Positions 20,696 through 29,671 are shown, numbered from the stretch's first letter. The stretch is 64,000 bases of DNA from Burkholderiales bacterium 67-32 (GCA_001898625.1 MKUP01000025.1:248001-312000), one strand, 5' to 3'. The notes: generated from the letters alone by a model not told the origin. A program made the numbers and translations.

Positions 20696-21568
20696 ATGCC
20701 TTTCTCCGTACCTCCCATGCCCACCATCCTTGCCCGCCGCCTGCTGTGGGCGGCCGCCCTGTGCGCTGCCGCCCCCGCCCACGCCGAAAGCTTCATCACC
20801 CGCCTGCTGAACAAGCCCGTGCCCGGCGGCGTGGCCGTGGTCGCGCTGGGCGACGGTCCCGCCGCCCCCGTAGCGACCTATCTCGACCGCAGAACGATGG
20901 TGCTGCGCGACGACGGCGGACAGTGGATCGCCGTGGTCGGCATCCCGCTCGGCACCAAGCCGGGCGCGCAGCGGCTGGCGGTGCAGGAGGAAGCGGGCAC
21001 GCGCACGCTGGATTTCCAGGTGGGAACCAAGACCTACGTCGCCCAGCACATCAAGCTCAAGAACAAGCGCCAGGTCAATCCCGATCCGGCCGACCTCGCG
21101 CGCATCGAGAAGGAAACCGCCGAACAACTGGCCGCCTACCGCGCCTTCCGCCCGCAGGGCCCCAGCAATGTCATGCTGGACCGGCCGGTCGCGGGAGGCC
21201 GGCTGTCGAGCCCCTTCGGCTTACAACGCTTCTTCAACGGCGAAGCTCGCAACCCGCATTCCGGCCTGGACTTCGCCGTGCCTGCCGGCACGCCGGTCAA
21301 GGCGCCCGCCGCGGGGCGCGTGGTCCTGGTGGGCGACTATTTCTTCAACGGCAAGACCGTATTCGTCGACCATGGCCAGGGCTTCATCAGCATGTTCTGC
21401 CATCTGTCCGAGATCGGCGTGCGCGTGGGCCAGGACGTGGCGCGGGGCGAGGCAGTCGGACGGGTCGGATCGACCGGCCGCGCCACCGGCCCCCACCTGC
21501 ACTGGAACGTCAGTCTGAACGACGCGCGGGTGGATCCGGCCATCTTCATCGGCGCCTTCAAACCCTGA
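20696..21568 (+). CDS. Secreted M23-family peptidoglycan peptidase
   Basis: A 290-residue LytM/M23 zinc endopeptidase. The N-terminus is a signal peptide (RRLLWAAALCAAAPAHA then ESF). An N-terminal domain of about 130 residues contains FQVGTKTYVAQHIKLKNKRQVNP, a segment seen in periplasmic M23 proteins. The catalytic domain holds the zinc ligands: HSGLDFAVPAGTPV (HxxxD) and HLHWNVSLN (HxH). These ligands are complete, so it should be an active hydrolase and not an EnvC-like activator. The start may be ATG 20696 (used here) or ATG 20717; neither has an ideal ribosome-binding site. The family cleaves peptide crosslinks in the cell wall during growth or division. Confidence 0.87.
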   Translation: MPFSVPPMPTILARRLLWAAALCAAAPAHAESFITRLLNKPVPGGVAVVALGDGPAAPVATYLDRRTMVLRDDGGQWIAVVGIPLGTKPGAQRLAVQEEAGTRTLDFQVGTKTYVAQHIKLKNKRQVNPDPADLARIEKETAEQLAAYRAFRPQGPSNVMLDRPVAGGRLSSPFGLQRFFNGEARNPHSGLDFAVPAGTPVKAPAAGRVVLVGDYFFNGKTVFVDHGQGFISMFCHLSEIGVRVGQDVARGEAVGRVGSTGRATGPHLHWNVSLNDARVDPAIFIGAFKP

Positions 21569-21833
21569 GGAAGGCGCAACACTTCATTACACATTTTCTG
21601 TCGCCGGCTCGACCGCGGCGGCGTCCGCGCACGGCCAAAACATCCCCTACCCACCCGGCTCCGGGCGGGAGGCCAGGCGGCGGACCCGACCATCGAAAAA
21701 ATCCGCCGCGGGCCCCGCCACGCCTGCTTGTCCAAGCCTGGGCGGAGGCCTAGTATCCATTCCAACAAGCGTCGCTGCTTATACGTATCGTGTGATTCAT
21801 ACAGTACGCGTTCTACCCTACAAGGAGCTGAAT

Positions 21834-22619
21834 ATGGGTGATTCCACGCACGCTGACGATACCGGCGAAGTCAACAACCGGCGGCGCTTCCTCCAGCAGG
21901 TCGCCACCGTCTCCGGGTCCCTTCCCTTCGCGCCCGGACTGGCGGCCGGTGCCGCGGCCGGCGCCCTGGCCGGCGCGGCCCAGGCACAGACGGCGCCCGC
22001 GACAGCTCCTCCTCCCGGCCCCAAGGTCAACGACGTCTACGGCTACAACTCGTTCAGTCCGGACGAAGCCGCCTTCGTCGAAACGCTGGTCAACACCATG
22101 TGCCCGGCCGACGAATACACCCCCAACGGTGTCGATTGCGGACTGGCGATCTACATCGACCGCCAGCTCGCCGGCGCCTACGGCAAGGGTTACAAGCGCT
22201 ATATGCGCGCGCCTTTCGCAGAAGGCCTGCCGCAACAGGGGCCGCAGTTGCCGCTCACGCCCGAACAGCATTTCAAGGCGGGCGTCGCCGCCGCCAACGA
22301 CGCGGCCAAGGCACGCTCGAACAAGACCTTCGACCAGTTCACGCCGACGGAGGCCGACGCCTTCCTGAAGGATCTCGGGGCAGGCAAGGTCAAGCAGGGC
22401 GAACTCGACCTGGCGTACTGGTTCAACGGCATCGTCTACCCCCTGTTCACCCAGGCCTGTTTCGCCGACCCCATCTACGGGGGCAATTACGACAAGGTCT
22501 TCTGGCGCATGATCGGCTATCCCGGCCTGCCCGCCACGCACACGATCGACATGGTCGAGTTCCGCGGCAAGCCGTTCCCGGGAGCCAAGGATCCCAAGTC
22601 CATCGCCGACTTCAGCTAA
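21834..22619 (+). CDS. Gluconate 2-dehydrogenase subunit 3-like, Tat-exported
   Basis: A 261-residue small subunit of a membrane-bound GMC dehydrogenase. The twin-arginine signal NNRRRFLQQVATVSGSLPF (about residues 14-32) is followed by a long Ala/Gly-rich hydrophobic stretch. The mature part has the subunit-3 features: FSPDEAAFVETLVNTMCPADEYTPNGVDCGLAIYID in parts, two Cys that could pair, and YPGLPATHTIDM near the end. An AAGGAG site sets ATG 21834. It is the first gene of a three-gene operon; the flavoprotein subunit 10 nt downstream has no signal peptide and probably travels folded with this subunit through Tat. Confidence 0.85.
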   Translation: MGDSTHADDTGEVNNRRRFLQQVATVSGSLPFAPGLAAGAAAGALAGAAQAQTAPATAPPPGPKVNDVYGYNSFSPDEAAFVETLVNTMCPADEYTPNGVDCGLAIYIDRQLAGAYGKGYKRYMRAPFAEGLPQQGPQLPLTPEQHFKAGVAAANDAAKARSNKTFDQFTPTEADAFLKDLGAGKVKQGELDLAYWFNGIVYPLFTQACFADPIYGGNYDKVFWRMIGYPGLPATHTIDMVEFRGKPFPGAKDPKSIADFS

Positions 22620-22629
22620 GAGGACCATC

Positions 22630-24390
22630 ATGAAGACACTGAACAAACGCACCGTCGTCATCGTCGGCGGCGGGCTGACTGCCGGCCTGATCGCGCGCCA
22701 ACTGACCGACAAGGGCGTGGAAGTCGTCGTGCTGGAACGCGGCGGCGACCACACCGACGGCGCGGAAGCCAAACTTCCCACCCAGCGCGATGAACTGCGC
22801 TGGGACGTACGCCAGGGCCTGGTGCAGGATTGGTCGGTACAGACCTATTCGCTGCGCTATCACCGCCAGGACGTCGCGCTGCCGGTACGCTGGATGGAAG
22901 CCTTCCTGCCCGGCGAGGGCATGGGCGGGGCTGCCAATCACTGGAACGGGCACACCTGGCGCTGGGCCGAATACGATCCCGTGCTGCGCAGCCACCATGT
23001 GCAGCGCTACGGCGCGAAGGCCATACCCGCCGACATGCCCCTGCAGGACTGGGGCGTCACCTACAAGGAACTGGAGCCCTACCACGACCTGTTCGAGTGC
23101 CTGTTCGGCCTGTCGGGCAAGGCCGGCAACATCGGCGGGCAGGTCCAGGCGGGCGGCAACCCCTTCGAGGCGCCCCGCCGCGGCGAATATCCGCAGAAAG
23201 CGCTGGAAAGCACCGAAGCCGGCCTGGTGTTCAAGGAACTGGCCACGCGCCTGGGCTACCACCCCTTCCCCACGCCGGCCGCGAACTCCTCCGGCCCCTA
23301 TACCAATCCCGATGGCCAGAAGCTCGGCCAGTGCCAATACTGCGGCCACTGCGAACGCTTCATCTGCGAGGCCAAGGCCAAGGGCTCGCCCGAAGTGCTG
23401 CTCTACCCCATGCTGCGGGAACGCAAGGGATTCGAGATCCGGCTCCATACCCACGTGCTGGGCGTGAACTACGACAGCCGTACCAAGCGGGCCACGGGCG
23501 TGCGCTATCTGGACCTGATGACCGGCCAGGAGTACGAGCAGCCCGCCGACGTGGTGGTACTGGCGGCATTCACGATGACCAACACCAAGCTGCTCTTGAC
23601 CAGCAAGATCGGCAAGCCCTACGACCCGGTATCCAACAGCGGCGTGGTCGGCAAGAACTTCTGTTATCAGACCAACTCGGGCGTGAACCTTTTCTTCAAG
23701 GACCGCTGGTTCAATCCCTATCTCGCCACCGGCAGCACGCAGATGGTGATGGACGACTTCAACAACGACAACTTCGACCACGCGGGCCTGGGCTTTCTGG
23801 GAGGAGGCGGAATCGGCGCGAGCCAGTTCGGCGGACGTCCCATCAACAGCCGCCGCCTGCCGCCGGGCACGCCGCAGTGGGGCACGGCCTGGAAGAAGGC
23901 GAACGCCGACTGGTACGCCCACTCCATGGCGATGGGTATCCAGGGTAGCTGCTATCCGCACCGTGAAAACTACCTGAGCCTGGACCCGAGCTACACCGAC
24001 GCCTACGGCCAGCCGCTGCTGCGCATGACCTTCGATTTTCGCGACAACGAACTAAAGATGTCCGAGTGGGTCACCCGCAAGATGGAGGACATGGCCAAGG
24101 CCGCCGGTGCCGACATCGTGGGACCGGCCGTGCCGCGCAAGTCGCCCTTCGATACCCGCCAGTACCAGAGCACGCACGTCACCGGCGGCACCGTCATGGG
24201 TACCGACCCCAAGACCAGCGTCGTTTCGCCCCACCTTCAGCACTGGGATGCCCAGAACCTGTTCGTCGTGGGCGCCTCGGTCTACCCGCACAACTCGGGC
24301 TACAACCCGACCGGCCCGTTGGCCGCGCTGGCCCTCAGGCTGGGCGACGATCTCGTGCGCTACGTCGCCAGGCCCGGCATGCTCTCCTGA
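22630..24390 (+). CDS. GMC-family dehydrogenase flavoprotein subunit
   Basis: A 586-residue FAD-dependent GMC oxidoreductase. It opens with the dinucleotide fold VVIVGGGLTAGLIARQL and ends with the GMC C-terminal region (STHVTGGTVMGTDPKTSVV, then YPHNSGYNPTGPLAALALRLGDDL). A Cys cluster (QCQYCGHCERFIC, about residues 237-249) is typical of the gluconate/sorbitol/2-keto-gluconate dehydrogenase group. The family oxidises sugars or sugar acids on the periplasmic face and passes electrons to a cytochrome c subunit and ubiquinone. There is no signal peptide. The start ATG 22630 lies 10 nt after the small subunit. The actual sugar substrate is not deducible. Confidence 0.88.
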   Translation: MKTLNKRTVVIVGGGLTAGLIARQLTDKGVEVVVLERGGDHTDGAEAKLPTQRDELRWDVRQGLVQDWSVQTYSLRYHRQDVALPVRWMEAFLPGEGMGGAANHWNGHTWRWAEYDPVLRSHHVQRYGAKAIPADMPLQDWGVTYKELEPYHDLFECLFGLSGKAGNIGGQVQAGGNPFEAPRRGEYPQKALESTEAGLVFKELATRLGYHPFPTPAANSSGPYTNPDGQKLGQCQYCGHCERFICEAKAKGSPEVLLYPMLRERKGFEIRLHTHVLGVNYDSRTKRATGVRYLDLMTGQEYEQPADVVVLAAFTMTNTKLLLTSKIGKPYDPVSNSGVVGKNFCYQTNSGVNLFFKDRWFNPYLATGSTQMVMDDFNNDNFDHAGLGFLGGGGIGASQFGGRPINSRRLPPGTPQWGTAWKKANADWYAHSMAMGIQGSCYPHRENYLSLDPSYTDAYGQPLLRMTFDFRDNELKMSEWVTRKMEDMAKAAGADIVGPAVPRKSPFDTRQYQSTHVTGGTVMGTDPKTSVVSPHLQHWDAQNLFVVGASVYPHNSGYNPTGPLAALALRLGDDLVRYVARPGMLS

Positions 24391-24452
24391 GCCTCGACTC
24401 CTCCGACACCACGGCCCGCCCCGGCGGGCCGCCCAAACCAGGAAAATCCATC

Positions 24453-24821
24453 ATGACGTTCAGACACCTCGCAGCCTGTACCCTCGCGCTTGGCGCCGCC
24501 GCCGCGTTCCCCGCGCTCGGCCAGGACCTCAACGCCGGCAAGGCCGCCTTCGCGCAATGCGCGGCCTGTCACTCCGTGGACGGCGCCAACGGGGCGGGTC
24601 CCAGCCTGAAGGGCGTGATCGGCCGCAAGGCCGGCTCCTTCGCGGGATTCCGTTACTCGCGCGCGATGAAAAACTCGACTACCGTATGGGACGACAAGAC
24701 GCTCGACGCCTATCTCGCCAACCCGCAAGCCGCCATGCCCGGCAACGTGATGCCGTTCTCGGGCGTGGCCGATCCCAAACAGCGCGCGGACCTGATCGAA
24801 TACCTGAAATCGCTCAAGTAG
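24453..24821 (+). CDS. Periplasmic mono-haem cytochrome c
   Basis: A 122-residue class I cytochrome c. Residues 1-23 are a signal peptide ([17 protein letters not shown]). One haem site, CAACH (Cys36, Cys39, His40), is followed by [14 protein letters not shown] and the axial Met in NVMPFSGV. It should be the electron acceptor of the preceding GMC dehydrogenase. Classical gluconate dehydrogenases use a tri-haem membrane-anchored cytochrome subunit of more than 400 residues; this small soluble protein implies a different route to the respiratory chain. An AGGA site precedes ATG 24453; the gap to the flavoprotein gene is 62 nt. Confidence 0.9.
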   Translation: MTFRHLAACTLALGAAAAFPALGQDLNAGKAAFAQCAACHSVDGANGAGPSLKGVIGRKAGSFAGFRYSRAMKNSTTVWDDKTLDAYLANPQAAMPGNVMPFSGVADPKQRADLIEYLKSLK

Positions 24822-24840
24822 CGCGCCTCGAGGAGGTTCC

Positions 24841-25440
24841 ATGAGCAAGGTTCTGGTTCTCTATTACTCGTCATACGGCCATATCGAGAAAATGGCCGAG
24901 GCCGTCGCCGAGGGGGCCCGCAGCGCGGGCGCCCAGGTGGACATCAAGCGCGTGCCGGAAACCGTGCCGCCCGACGTCGCCAAAAATGCCCACTTCAAGC
25001 TGGACCAGCCCGCTCCCGTGGCCACGGTGGCCGATCTCGAGCACTACGACGCCATCATCATCGGCACCGGCACCCGCTACGGGCGCATGTCCTCGCAGAT
25101 GGCCGCCTTCCTGGACCAGACCGGGGGACTGTGGGCACGGGGGGCGTTGAACGGGAAAGTGGGTGCGGCGTTCGCCTCCACCGCCACGCAGCATGGCGGA
25201 CAGGAGACGACGCTGTTCTCCATCATCACCAACCTGCTGCACTTCGGCATGGTGGTGGTGGGCCTGCCGTACAGCTACCAGGGCCAGATGACCCTGACCG
25301 AGATCGTCGGCGGCGCGCCCTATGGCGCGACCACCATCGCCGGAGGCGACGGCTCGCGCCAGCCCTCGGCGGCCGATCTGGCGGGCGCACGGTTCCAGGG
25401 CGAACTGGTGGCCAGCACCGCCAACAAACTGTTCGGCTGA
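24841..25440 (+). CDS. wrbA: NAD(P)H:quinone oxidoreductase WrbA
   Basis: A 199-residue flavodoxin-like FMN protein of the WrbA family. The phosphate-binding loop [19 protein letters not shown] is at the N-terminus, the [24 protein letters not shown] segment and the [13 protein letters not shown] loop complete the FMN site, and [16 protein letters not shown] is the conserved C-terminal signature. WrbA reduces quinones by two electrons and limits redox cycling. GAGGAGG lies before the ATG, and the 19-nt gap to the cytochrome gene allows co-transcription with the dehydrogenase trio. A strong stem-loop follows the stop codon. Confidence 0.94.
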   Translation: MSKVLVLYYSSYGHIEKMAEAVAEGARSAGAQVDIKRVPETVPPDVAKNAHFKLDQPAPVATVADLEHYDAIIIGTGTRYGRMSSQMAAFLDQTGGLWARGALNGKVGAAFASTATQHGGQETTLFSIITNLLHFGMVVVGLPYSYQGQMTLTEIVGGAPYGATTIAGGDGSRQPSAADLAGARFQGELVASTANKLFG

Positions 25441-25448
25441 CCGCTCGC

Positions 25449-25478
25449 GAGCATCGCGGGCACCTGCCCGCGATGCTC
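25449..25478. terminator. Stem-loop between convergent wrbA and DUF4168 gene
   Basis: GAGCATCGCGGG and CCCGCGATGCTC form a perfect 12-bp stem with a 6-nt loop, directly between two convergent stop codons. There is no T-tract on either side, so it may act as a bidirectional mRNA-end hairpin and not as a classical intrinsic terminator. Confidence 0.7.
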
Positions 25479-25479
25479 C

Positions 25480-25875
25480 CTACTTGGCCATGTCGCGCGC
25501 GCGCTGGGCCAGGTTGGGATTCTGCTCGACGGCCTGGCCGATGCCGTTGAACTCGTCCACCGTCAGGCCTTCGCGGTGCACGGCATCGACCATCTTGTCG
25601 TCGGCCTCCTTGTGCACCTGCTGCTGCGACGCGGCGTCCGTCGCGGCGTTGAGCCGCGGCGTGTACTCCTGCGAAATCATGGCCACCTTCTGCGCGGCGC
25701 TCACGAACTTGCGCAGTTGATCGTCCGACACATTGGCCGCGGGCTGTGGCTGCGTGGGCATCGCGCCTTGCGCGGGGTCGCGCGCGGGCGCCTGCTGCTG
25801 CGGAGCCTGCGCCATCGCGGCCGACGCCATCGCGATCAGGCAGGCGCCCACGGCGGGGACATAGCTTCGGTTCAT
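25480..25875 (-). CDS. Exported DUF4168 protein
   Basis: A 131-residue protein with a signal peptide (MNRSYVPAVGACLIAMASAA, cleavage near MAQA), a Gln/Pro/Ala-rich linker, then a helical DUF4168 domain starting at NVSDDQLRKFVSAAQKVAMI and ending with DEFNGIGQAVEQNPNLAQRARD. Proteins of this family are small, periplasmic and uncharacterised; the paired helices with KV...I repeats resemble a short helical hairpin. ATG 25875 follows a TTGGAG site, and residues upstream of it do not look coding. It stands alone between wrbA (convergent) and the exporter gene on the same strand. No function can be assigned. Confidence 0.8.
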   Translation of the reverse strand: MNRSYVPAVGACLIAMASAAMAQAPQQQAPARDPAQGAMPTQPQPAANVSDDQLRKFVSAAQKVAMISQEYTPRLNAATDAASQQQVHKEADDKMVDAVHREGLTVDEFNGIGQAVEQNPNLAQRARDMAK

Positions 25876-26111
25876 GGCAATCTCCAATTGGGGTTCCTGG
25901 GGCCACCATCCTGCCAAAACCGGGCGGGGCGCCGGGTTGCCGTATGTATGCGAGAAAGCGCCATGGGCCTCACCGGCCGTAACATCCGCGCGCCGCGCGG
26001 CCGCCATGCGAGGCGCGGATGAGCCCGGATGCGGCACCGCACCGGGGCCGGGGGCTCGAGGCCGCCGACGTCCCCGGCGCCGATGCCGGTTGCCGGGGCC
26101 GATGCCGACGC

Positions 26112-27578
26112 TTACATCTTGGCGGCGGAGCGGCTAACGCGGCCTACGGAAGTCGGAGGAATCCAGACCGTGGCCGCCATCACCAGCAGCGAAATGACCA
26201 GCACCGCCCAGAACGTCATGTGCAGCGAGTCCTGCATGGCGGCCTGGATGACGGGATTCGCGCCAGCGGACTCCAGCGCGTGCTTGAGCTGCTCCGAGGA
26301 GATGGGTGCGTCGCTGGTGGTCCGCGCCAGCCCGAAGTTGAATACCGCGCCCAGCGCGGTGGCGCCCAGGGTGCTGCCCAGGTTGCGCGCGAAAATATTG
26401 GAAGCCGTCGCGCTGCCGCGATCGGACACATCCACGATCTCCTGGATCAGCACCAGCGAGCAGACGCCCATGAAGCCCATGCCCAGGCCCACGATCAGCG
26501 AGCCCGCACCCGCCAGCACCGGCGAATTGTCCGGCCTCAGCAGCAGGAACGCACAGGCCCCGATGGGCACGAGTATGCTGCCCAGGAGCAGCATGGGCCG
26601 CAGGCCGTAGCGTGGGAACACCTTGGCCGCCACGGTGGACCCCAGCGGCCAGCCCACCATGATCATGGTCAGCGCCAGCCCCGCCACCACGGGCGTACGG
26701 TGCTGCACGCTCTGCACGTACATGGGCAGGAAGGTCGTCAGCCCCATGATGACCATGCTTCCCAGCAGCATCGCGACGTTCGCCGCGGCCACGGGACGCC
26801 GGCTCCACAAGGCGAAGGATACGACGGGATGCTCGGCGCGCCGCTCCTGCAGCACGAACAGGACCAGGCAGACGACGAAGGCGCCCGCGGCCATCCACGC
26901 GCGCGAGGCCTGGCCGTCGCCGGCATCGGTCAAGGCGATCATCAGCGCCGCCACGGTGGCCGTGAACAGTGCGGCCCCGGTCACGTCGATGGACATCGGC
27001 CGCCGTTCGCGTCCTTCGTGCAGGAAGAACACGAAACCCGCCGTGGCAAGAAGGCCCAGCGGCACGTTCATCCAGAAGATCCATGCCCACGAGAACTGAT
27101 GAATGATCAGCGCGCCCAGCATGGGCCCCAATACGCCGGAAATCGCCCATACGCTGGCCAGGTATCCCTGCACCTTGCCGCGCTCGCGCACCGGATACAG
27201 GTCGGCCACGATGGTCATGCCCACCGGCTGTATCGCGCCCGCGCCTATGCCCTGGATGAGCCGGAAGACGATCATCGAGGGCATGGACCACGCGAAACCC
27301 GCCAGCACCGAGCCCAGCAGGAACACGGCGATGCCGGCCAGCATCATCGGCTTGCGGCCGTAGATGTCGGAAAGCTTGCCGAACACCACGGTCATCGCGG
27401 TCTGGGTCAAGAGGAACGACGCGAACACCCAGCTATACAGCTTCAGCCCGCCCAGGTCCCCGGCGATCTGCGGCATCGCGGTGGCCACGATGGTGGCCTC
27501 GATGGCGATCATGAACATGGAAGCCATCACCGAGGCAATGACGAGGGGACGCGAGGAACGTGATACGGCGGAAGACAC
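26112..27578 (-). CDS. DHA2-type MFS drug exporter
   Basis: A 488-residue membrane protein with about 14 hydrophobic segments, the size and pattern of EmrB/QacA-type drug:H+ antiporters. Motif A is in GKLSDIYGRKPMM; the segment RLIQGIGAGAIQPVGMTIV is the motif C/D region of DHA2 exporters; RGKVQGYLASVWAISGVLGPMLGAL holds the antiporter motif C (GPxxG). I placed the start at GTG 27578, with a GGA site before it; an in-frame ATG at 27659 would add 27 polar residues without family support. There is no adjacent periplasmic adaptor or regulator. Substrate unknown. Confidence 0.87.
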   Translation of the reverse strand: MSSAVSRSSRPLVIASVMASMFMIAIEATIVATAMPQIAGDLGGLKLYSWVFASFLLTQTAMTVVFGKLSDIYGRKPMMLAGIAVFLLGSVLAGFAWSMPSMIVFRLIQGIGAGAIQPVGMTIVADLYPVRERGKVQGYLASVWAISGVLGPMLGALIIHQFSWAWIFWMNVPLGLLATAGFVFFLHEGRERRPMSIDVTGAALFTATVAALMIALTDAGDGQASRAWMAAGAFVVCLVLFVLQERRAEHPVVSFALWSRRPVAAANVAMLLGSMVIMGLTTFLPMYVQSVQHRTPVVAGLALTMIMVGWPLGSTVAAKVFPRYGLRPMLLLGSILVPIGACAFLLLRPDNSPVLAGAGSLIVGLGMGFMGVCSLVLIQEIVDVSDRGSATASNIFARNLGSTLGATALGAVFNFGLARTTSDAPISSEQLKHALESAGANPVIQAAMQDSLHMTFWAVLVISLLVMAATVWIPPTSVGRVSRSAAKM

Positions 27579-27668
27579 GATGCGGAATCCGTTGCGGAGG
27601 GTGGCTCGGGCGGGCCCGACGAGTGTAGAGCACGAGTCAGGATCCCGGAAATGCGGCATGTCAGCCGC

Positions 27669-27720
27669 TTGTCAGCATCGGGATCGGCAACCTGTTGTCA
27701 GCAGCGGTATCGGCAACTGG
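27669..27720. repeat. Imperfect 26-bp tandem repeat
   Basis: Two adjacent 26-nt units, 27669-27694 and 27695-27720, both starting TTGTCAGCA, differ at about four positions. They lie between the divergent exporter and DUF2501 genes. They may be a regulator-binding pair or simple slippage; no matching copy was noticed elsewhere in the window. Confidence 0.65.
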
Positions 27721-27812
27721 TTCGCGCCATCAACCTGGTATACGCTTGAGCGGCATCCGGCGACAGGCCCCGAGCCGTCACCGGACCATCCAAGCCGTCA
27801 AGGAGATCAAAC

Positions 27813-28268
27813 ATGTCGACCACCGTCCCCCGTCTCGCCGCCATCGCCCTGGGCCTGCTTCTCGGAGCCGCCACCGCCCAGGCCCAGCTCCTGGATTCCG
27901 TCAAAGGCGCGCTGGGCGGCGGCGGCCAGCAATCCTCAGGCGGCGGGGGCTCGCTGCTGGGAGGCCTGGGCGGCGCGTCCATGCCGTCGCTGGGCTCGGT
28001 CGGCACCGGCAACATCACCGGCATCCTGAGCTATTGCGCCAAGAACAACTACCTGGGCGGCGGCGCCGCGTCGGTCAAGGACAAGCTGCTCGGCAAGCTG
28101 GGCGGCGAACAGCAGGCCCAGTCCGATCCCGGCTATCGCGAGGGCCTGAGTGGCATCCTGGGCGGCAGCAGCGGGCAGAAAATGGAACTGGGCGGGGGCG
28201 GGCTCAAGCAGCAGATCACCGAAAAGGTCTGCGACCAGGTGCTGGAGTACGGGCAATCGCTGCTGTAG
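27813..28268 (+). CDS. Exported DUF2501 (YjjA-like) protein
   Basis: A 151-residue secreted protein. A signal peptide (RLAAIALGLLLGAATAQA) is followed by a Gly/Ser-rich stretch (about residues 32-60) and the DUF2501 core: NITGILSYCAKNNYLGGG, SVKDKLLGKLGG and LGGGGLKQQITEKVCDQVL. The two Cys in the core could form a disulfide. E. coli YjjA is the best-known member and has no settled function. An AAGGAG site sets ATG 27813. A GC-rich inverted repeat lies just behind the stop codon. Confidence 0.85.
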   Translation: MSTTVPRLAAIALGLLLGAATAQAQLLDSVKGALGGGGQQSSGGGGSLLGGLGGASMPSLGSVGTGNITGILSYCAKNNYLGGGAASVKDKLLGKLGGEQQAQSDPGYREGLSGILGGSSGQKMELGGGGLKQQITEKVCDQVLEYGQSLL

Positions 28269-28283
28269 TCCCGGCGTCCTGAT

Positions 28284-28325
28284 CGCGCCGGCCGGGCTGG
28301 CCCGGTACGGACACGGGCCGGCGCG
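28284..28325 (+). terminator. GC-rich stem-loop after the DUF2501 gene
   Basis: CGCGCCGGCC (28284-28293) and GGCCGGCGCG (28316-28325) form a perfect 10-bp stem 16 nt after the stop codon. No T-tract follows, so termination is inferred from position and stability. Confidence 0.5.
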
Positions 28326-28339
28326 GAATCCCTATAAAC

Positions 28340-28355
28340 CTTATAAGCTTATTAG
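28340..28355. promoter_or_regulatory. Near-perfect palindrome in the liv/oxoprolinase operon promoter
   Basis: CTTATAAGCTTATTAG matches its reverse complement at all but one base pair. It sits in the only A/T-rich part of the gap in front of the eight-gene importer/oxoprolinase operon, 110 nt before the first start codon. It is the best operator candidate for the winged-helix regulator encoded in the operon at 35263-35811. Confidence 0.45.
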
Positions 28356-28465
28356 TAACAATACGTTGATGTTTTGTTGACGAAAGCATAACGTTTACGT
28401 CGATCCACGGCCCCGCCGGCCTTCGTGTCGCGGCGCCGTTTTCCCACCATCGACCGAGAACCGAC

Positions 28466-29593
28466 GTGCCGACGCGACTCCCCTTCCGCCGCCTGCTGGC
28501 GGCCACCGCAGCCTCCGGCCTGTTGTCCGCCCCCGCCTTGGCCGCGGAACCCCCGATCACCATCGGCCTGTTCACCCACCTGTCCGGCAACTTCGCCGAA
28601 TACGGCGCGAGCTTCAAGAACGCCGTCGAGCTGTATCTGGACAAGGTCAATGCCGACGGTGGCGTCAACGGCCGCCCAGTCAAACTGGTGGTCGAGGATG
28701 ACCGCAACTCGCCGCAGGAAGCGGCCACCGTGGCGCGCAAGATCGTGGCCACGCCCGGCGTGGTGCTGGCCATCGGTTCCTGGTCGACCACGGCGTCGCT
28801 GGCGGCGGCTCCCATCTTCACCGAGGCGAAGATCGCGCAGATCAGCCCCACCTCGTCGCATCCGGACTTCAGCAAGCAAAGCCCGTATCAATTCCGGCAG
28901 AACAATACCGACGACGTGCTGGCCCAGTACAACGCCGACACCATCCACAAGCAGCTCAAGGCCAACCGCATCGTCATCCCGTACTCGCAGGACGACTGGG
29001 GCCTGTTCACCGTCAAGGCCACCTCGGCCGCGATCGAAAAGGACGGCGGCAAGGTGCTGCTGACCGAGGCCGTGATGCCCAACGCCCGTGACTTCCGGCC
29101 GCTGGTCAGCAAGATCAAGTCGCTCAAGCCCGACGGCGTCTTCCTGGCCCTGCCCTATCAGGAAGCCTCGATCTTCATCCAGCAACTGCGCCAGGCCGGC
29201 GTCGACATCCCGGTGGGCGGCGGCGTGCCGCTGACCTCGCCCAAGTTCATCGAGCTGGCGGGCAAGGCCGCCGAGGGCGTGGTCGTCCACAGCATCTTCT
29301 TCGCCGGCGATCCTTCCAAGAAGGCCTTCACCGATGCCTACCGCGCCAAGTACAACCGTACGCCCGACCAGTTCGCCGCGCTGGCCTATGACGCGGCCGG
29401 CGTGGGCGTGGCCGCCATCCGCCGCGTCGTGCAGTCGGGCAAGCCGCTGACCGGACAAAGCGTGCGCGACGAACTGGCGGGCGGTCCTCCGTACGAAGGC
29501 GTGACCGGCGTGACCAAGTACGAGAACGGCAACGTCCGCAAGGCTCCCACTTTCCTGGTGATCCGCAACGGCGAATTCCAACTGAACAAGTAA
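28466..29593 (+). CDS. Branched-chain-amino-acid-type ABC binding protein
   Basis: A 375-residue type I periplasmic binding protein (Peripla_BP_6). The signal peptide is RRLLAATAASGLLSAPALA; the mature part starts PPITIGLFTHLSGNFAEYGA. The segments KLVVEDDRNSPQEAATVARKI, AIGSWSTTASLAAAPIF and IPYSQDDWGLFTVKA are the usual ligand-binding and hinge regions. It starts at GTG 28466, which has a weak ribosome-binding site; no better in-frame start exists. As first gene of an operon with an SDH-like enzyme and a 5-oxoprolinase, it probably binds an amide or amino acid-like compound and not leucine. That is inferred from context. Confidence 0.88.
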   Translation: MPTRLPFRRLLAATAASGLLSAPALAAEPPITIGLFTHLSGNFAEYGASFKNAVELYLDKVNADGGVNGRPVKLVVEDDRNSPQEAATVARKIVATPGVVLAIGSWSTTASLAAAPIFTEAKIAQISPTSSHPDFSKQSPYQFRQNNTDDVLAQYNADTIHKQLKANRIVIPYSQDDWGLFTVKATSAAIEKDGGKVLLTEAVMPNARDFRPLVSKIKSLKPDGVFLALPYQEASIFIQQLRQAGVDIPVGGGVPLTSPKFIELAGKAAEGVVVHSIFFAGDPSKKAFTDAYRAKYNRTPDQFAALAYDAAGVGVAAIRRVVQSGKPLTGQSVRDELAGGPPYEGVTGVTKYENGNVRKAPTFLVIRNGEFQLNK

Positions 29594-29671
29594 TTTCCTT
29601 CAGCGCCTGCCGCCGGCCCGCCTCACGGCGCGGCCGGCGCAGCCTTTTTTCCGGCCACCGCACTCCTCCCC

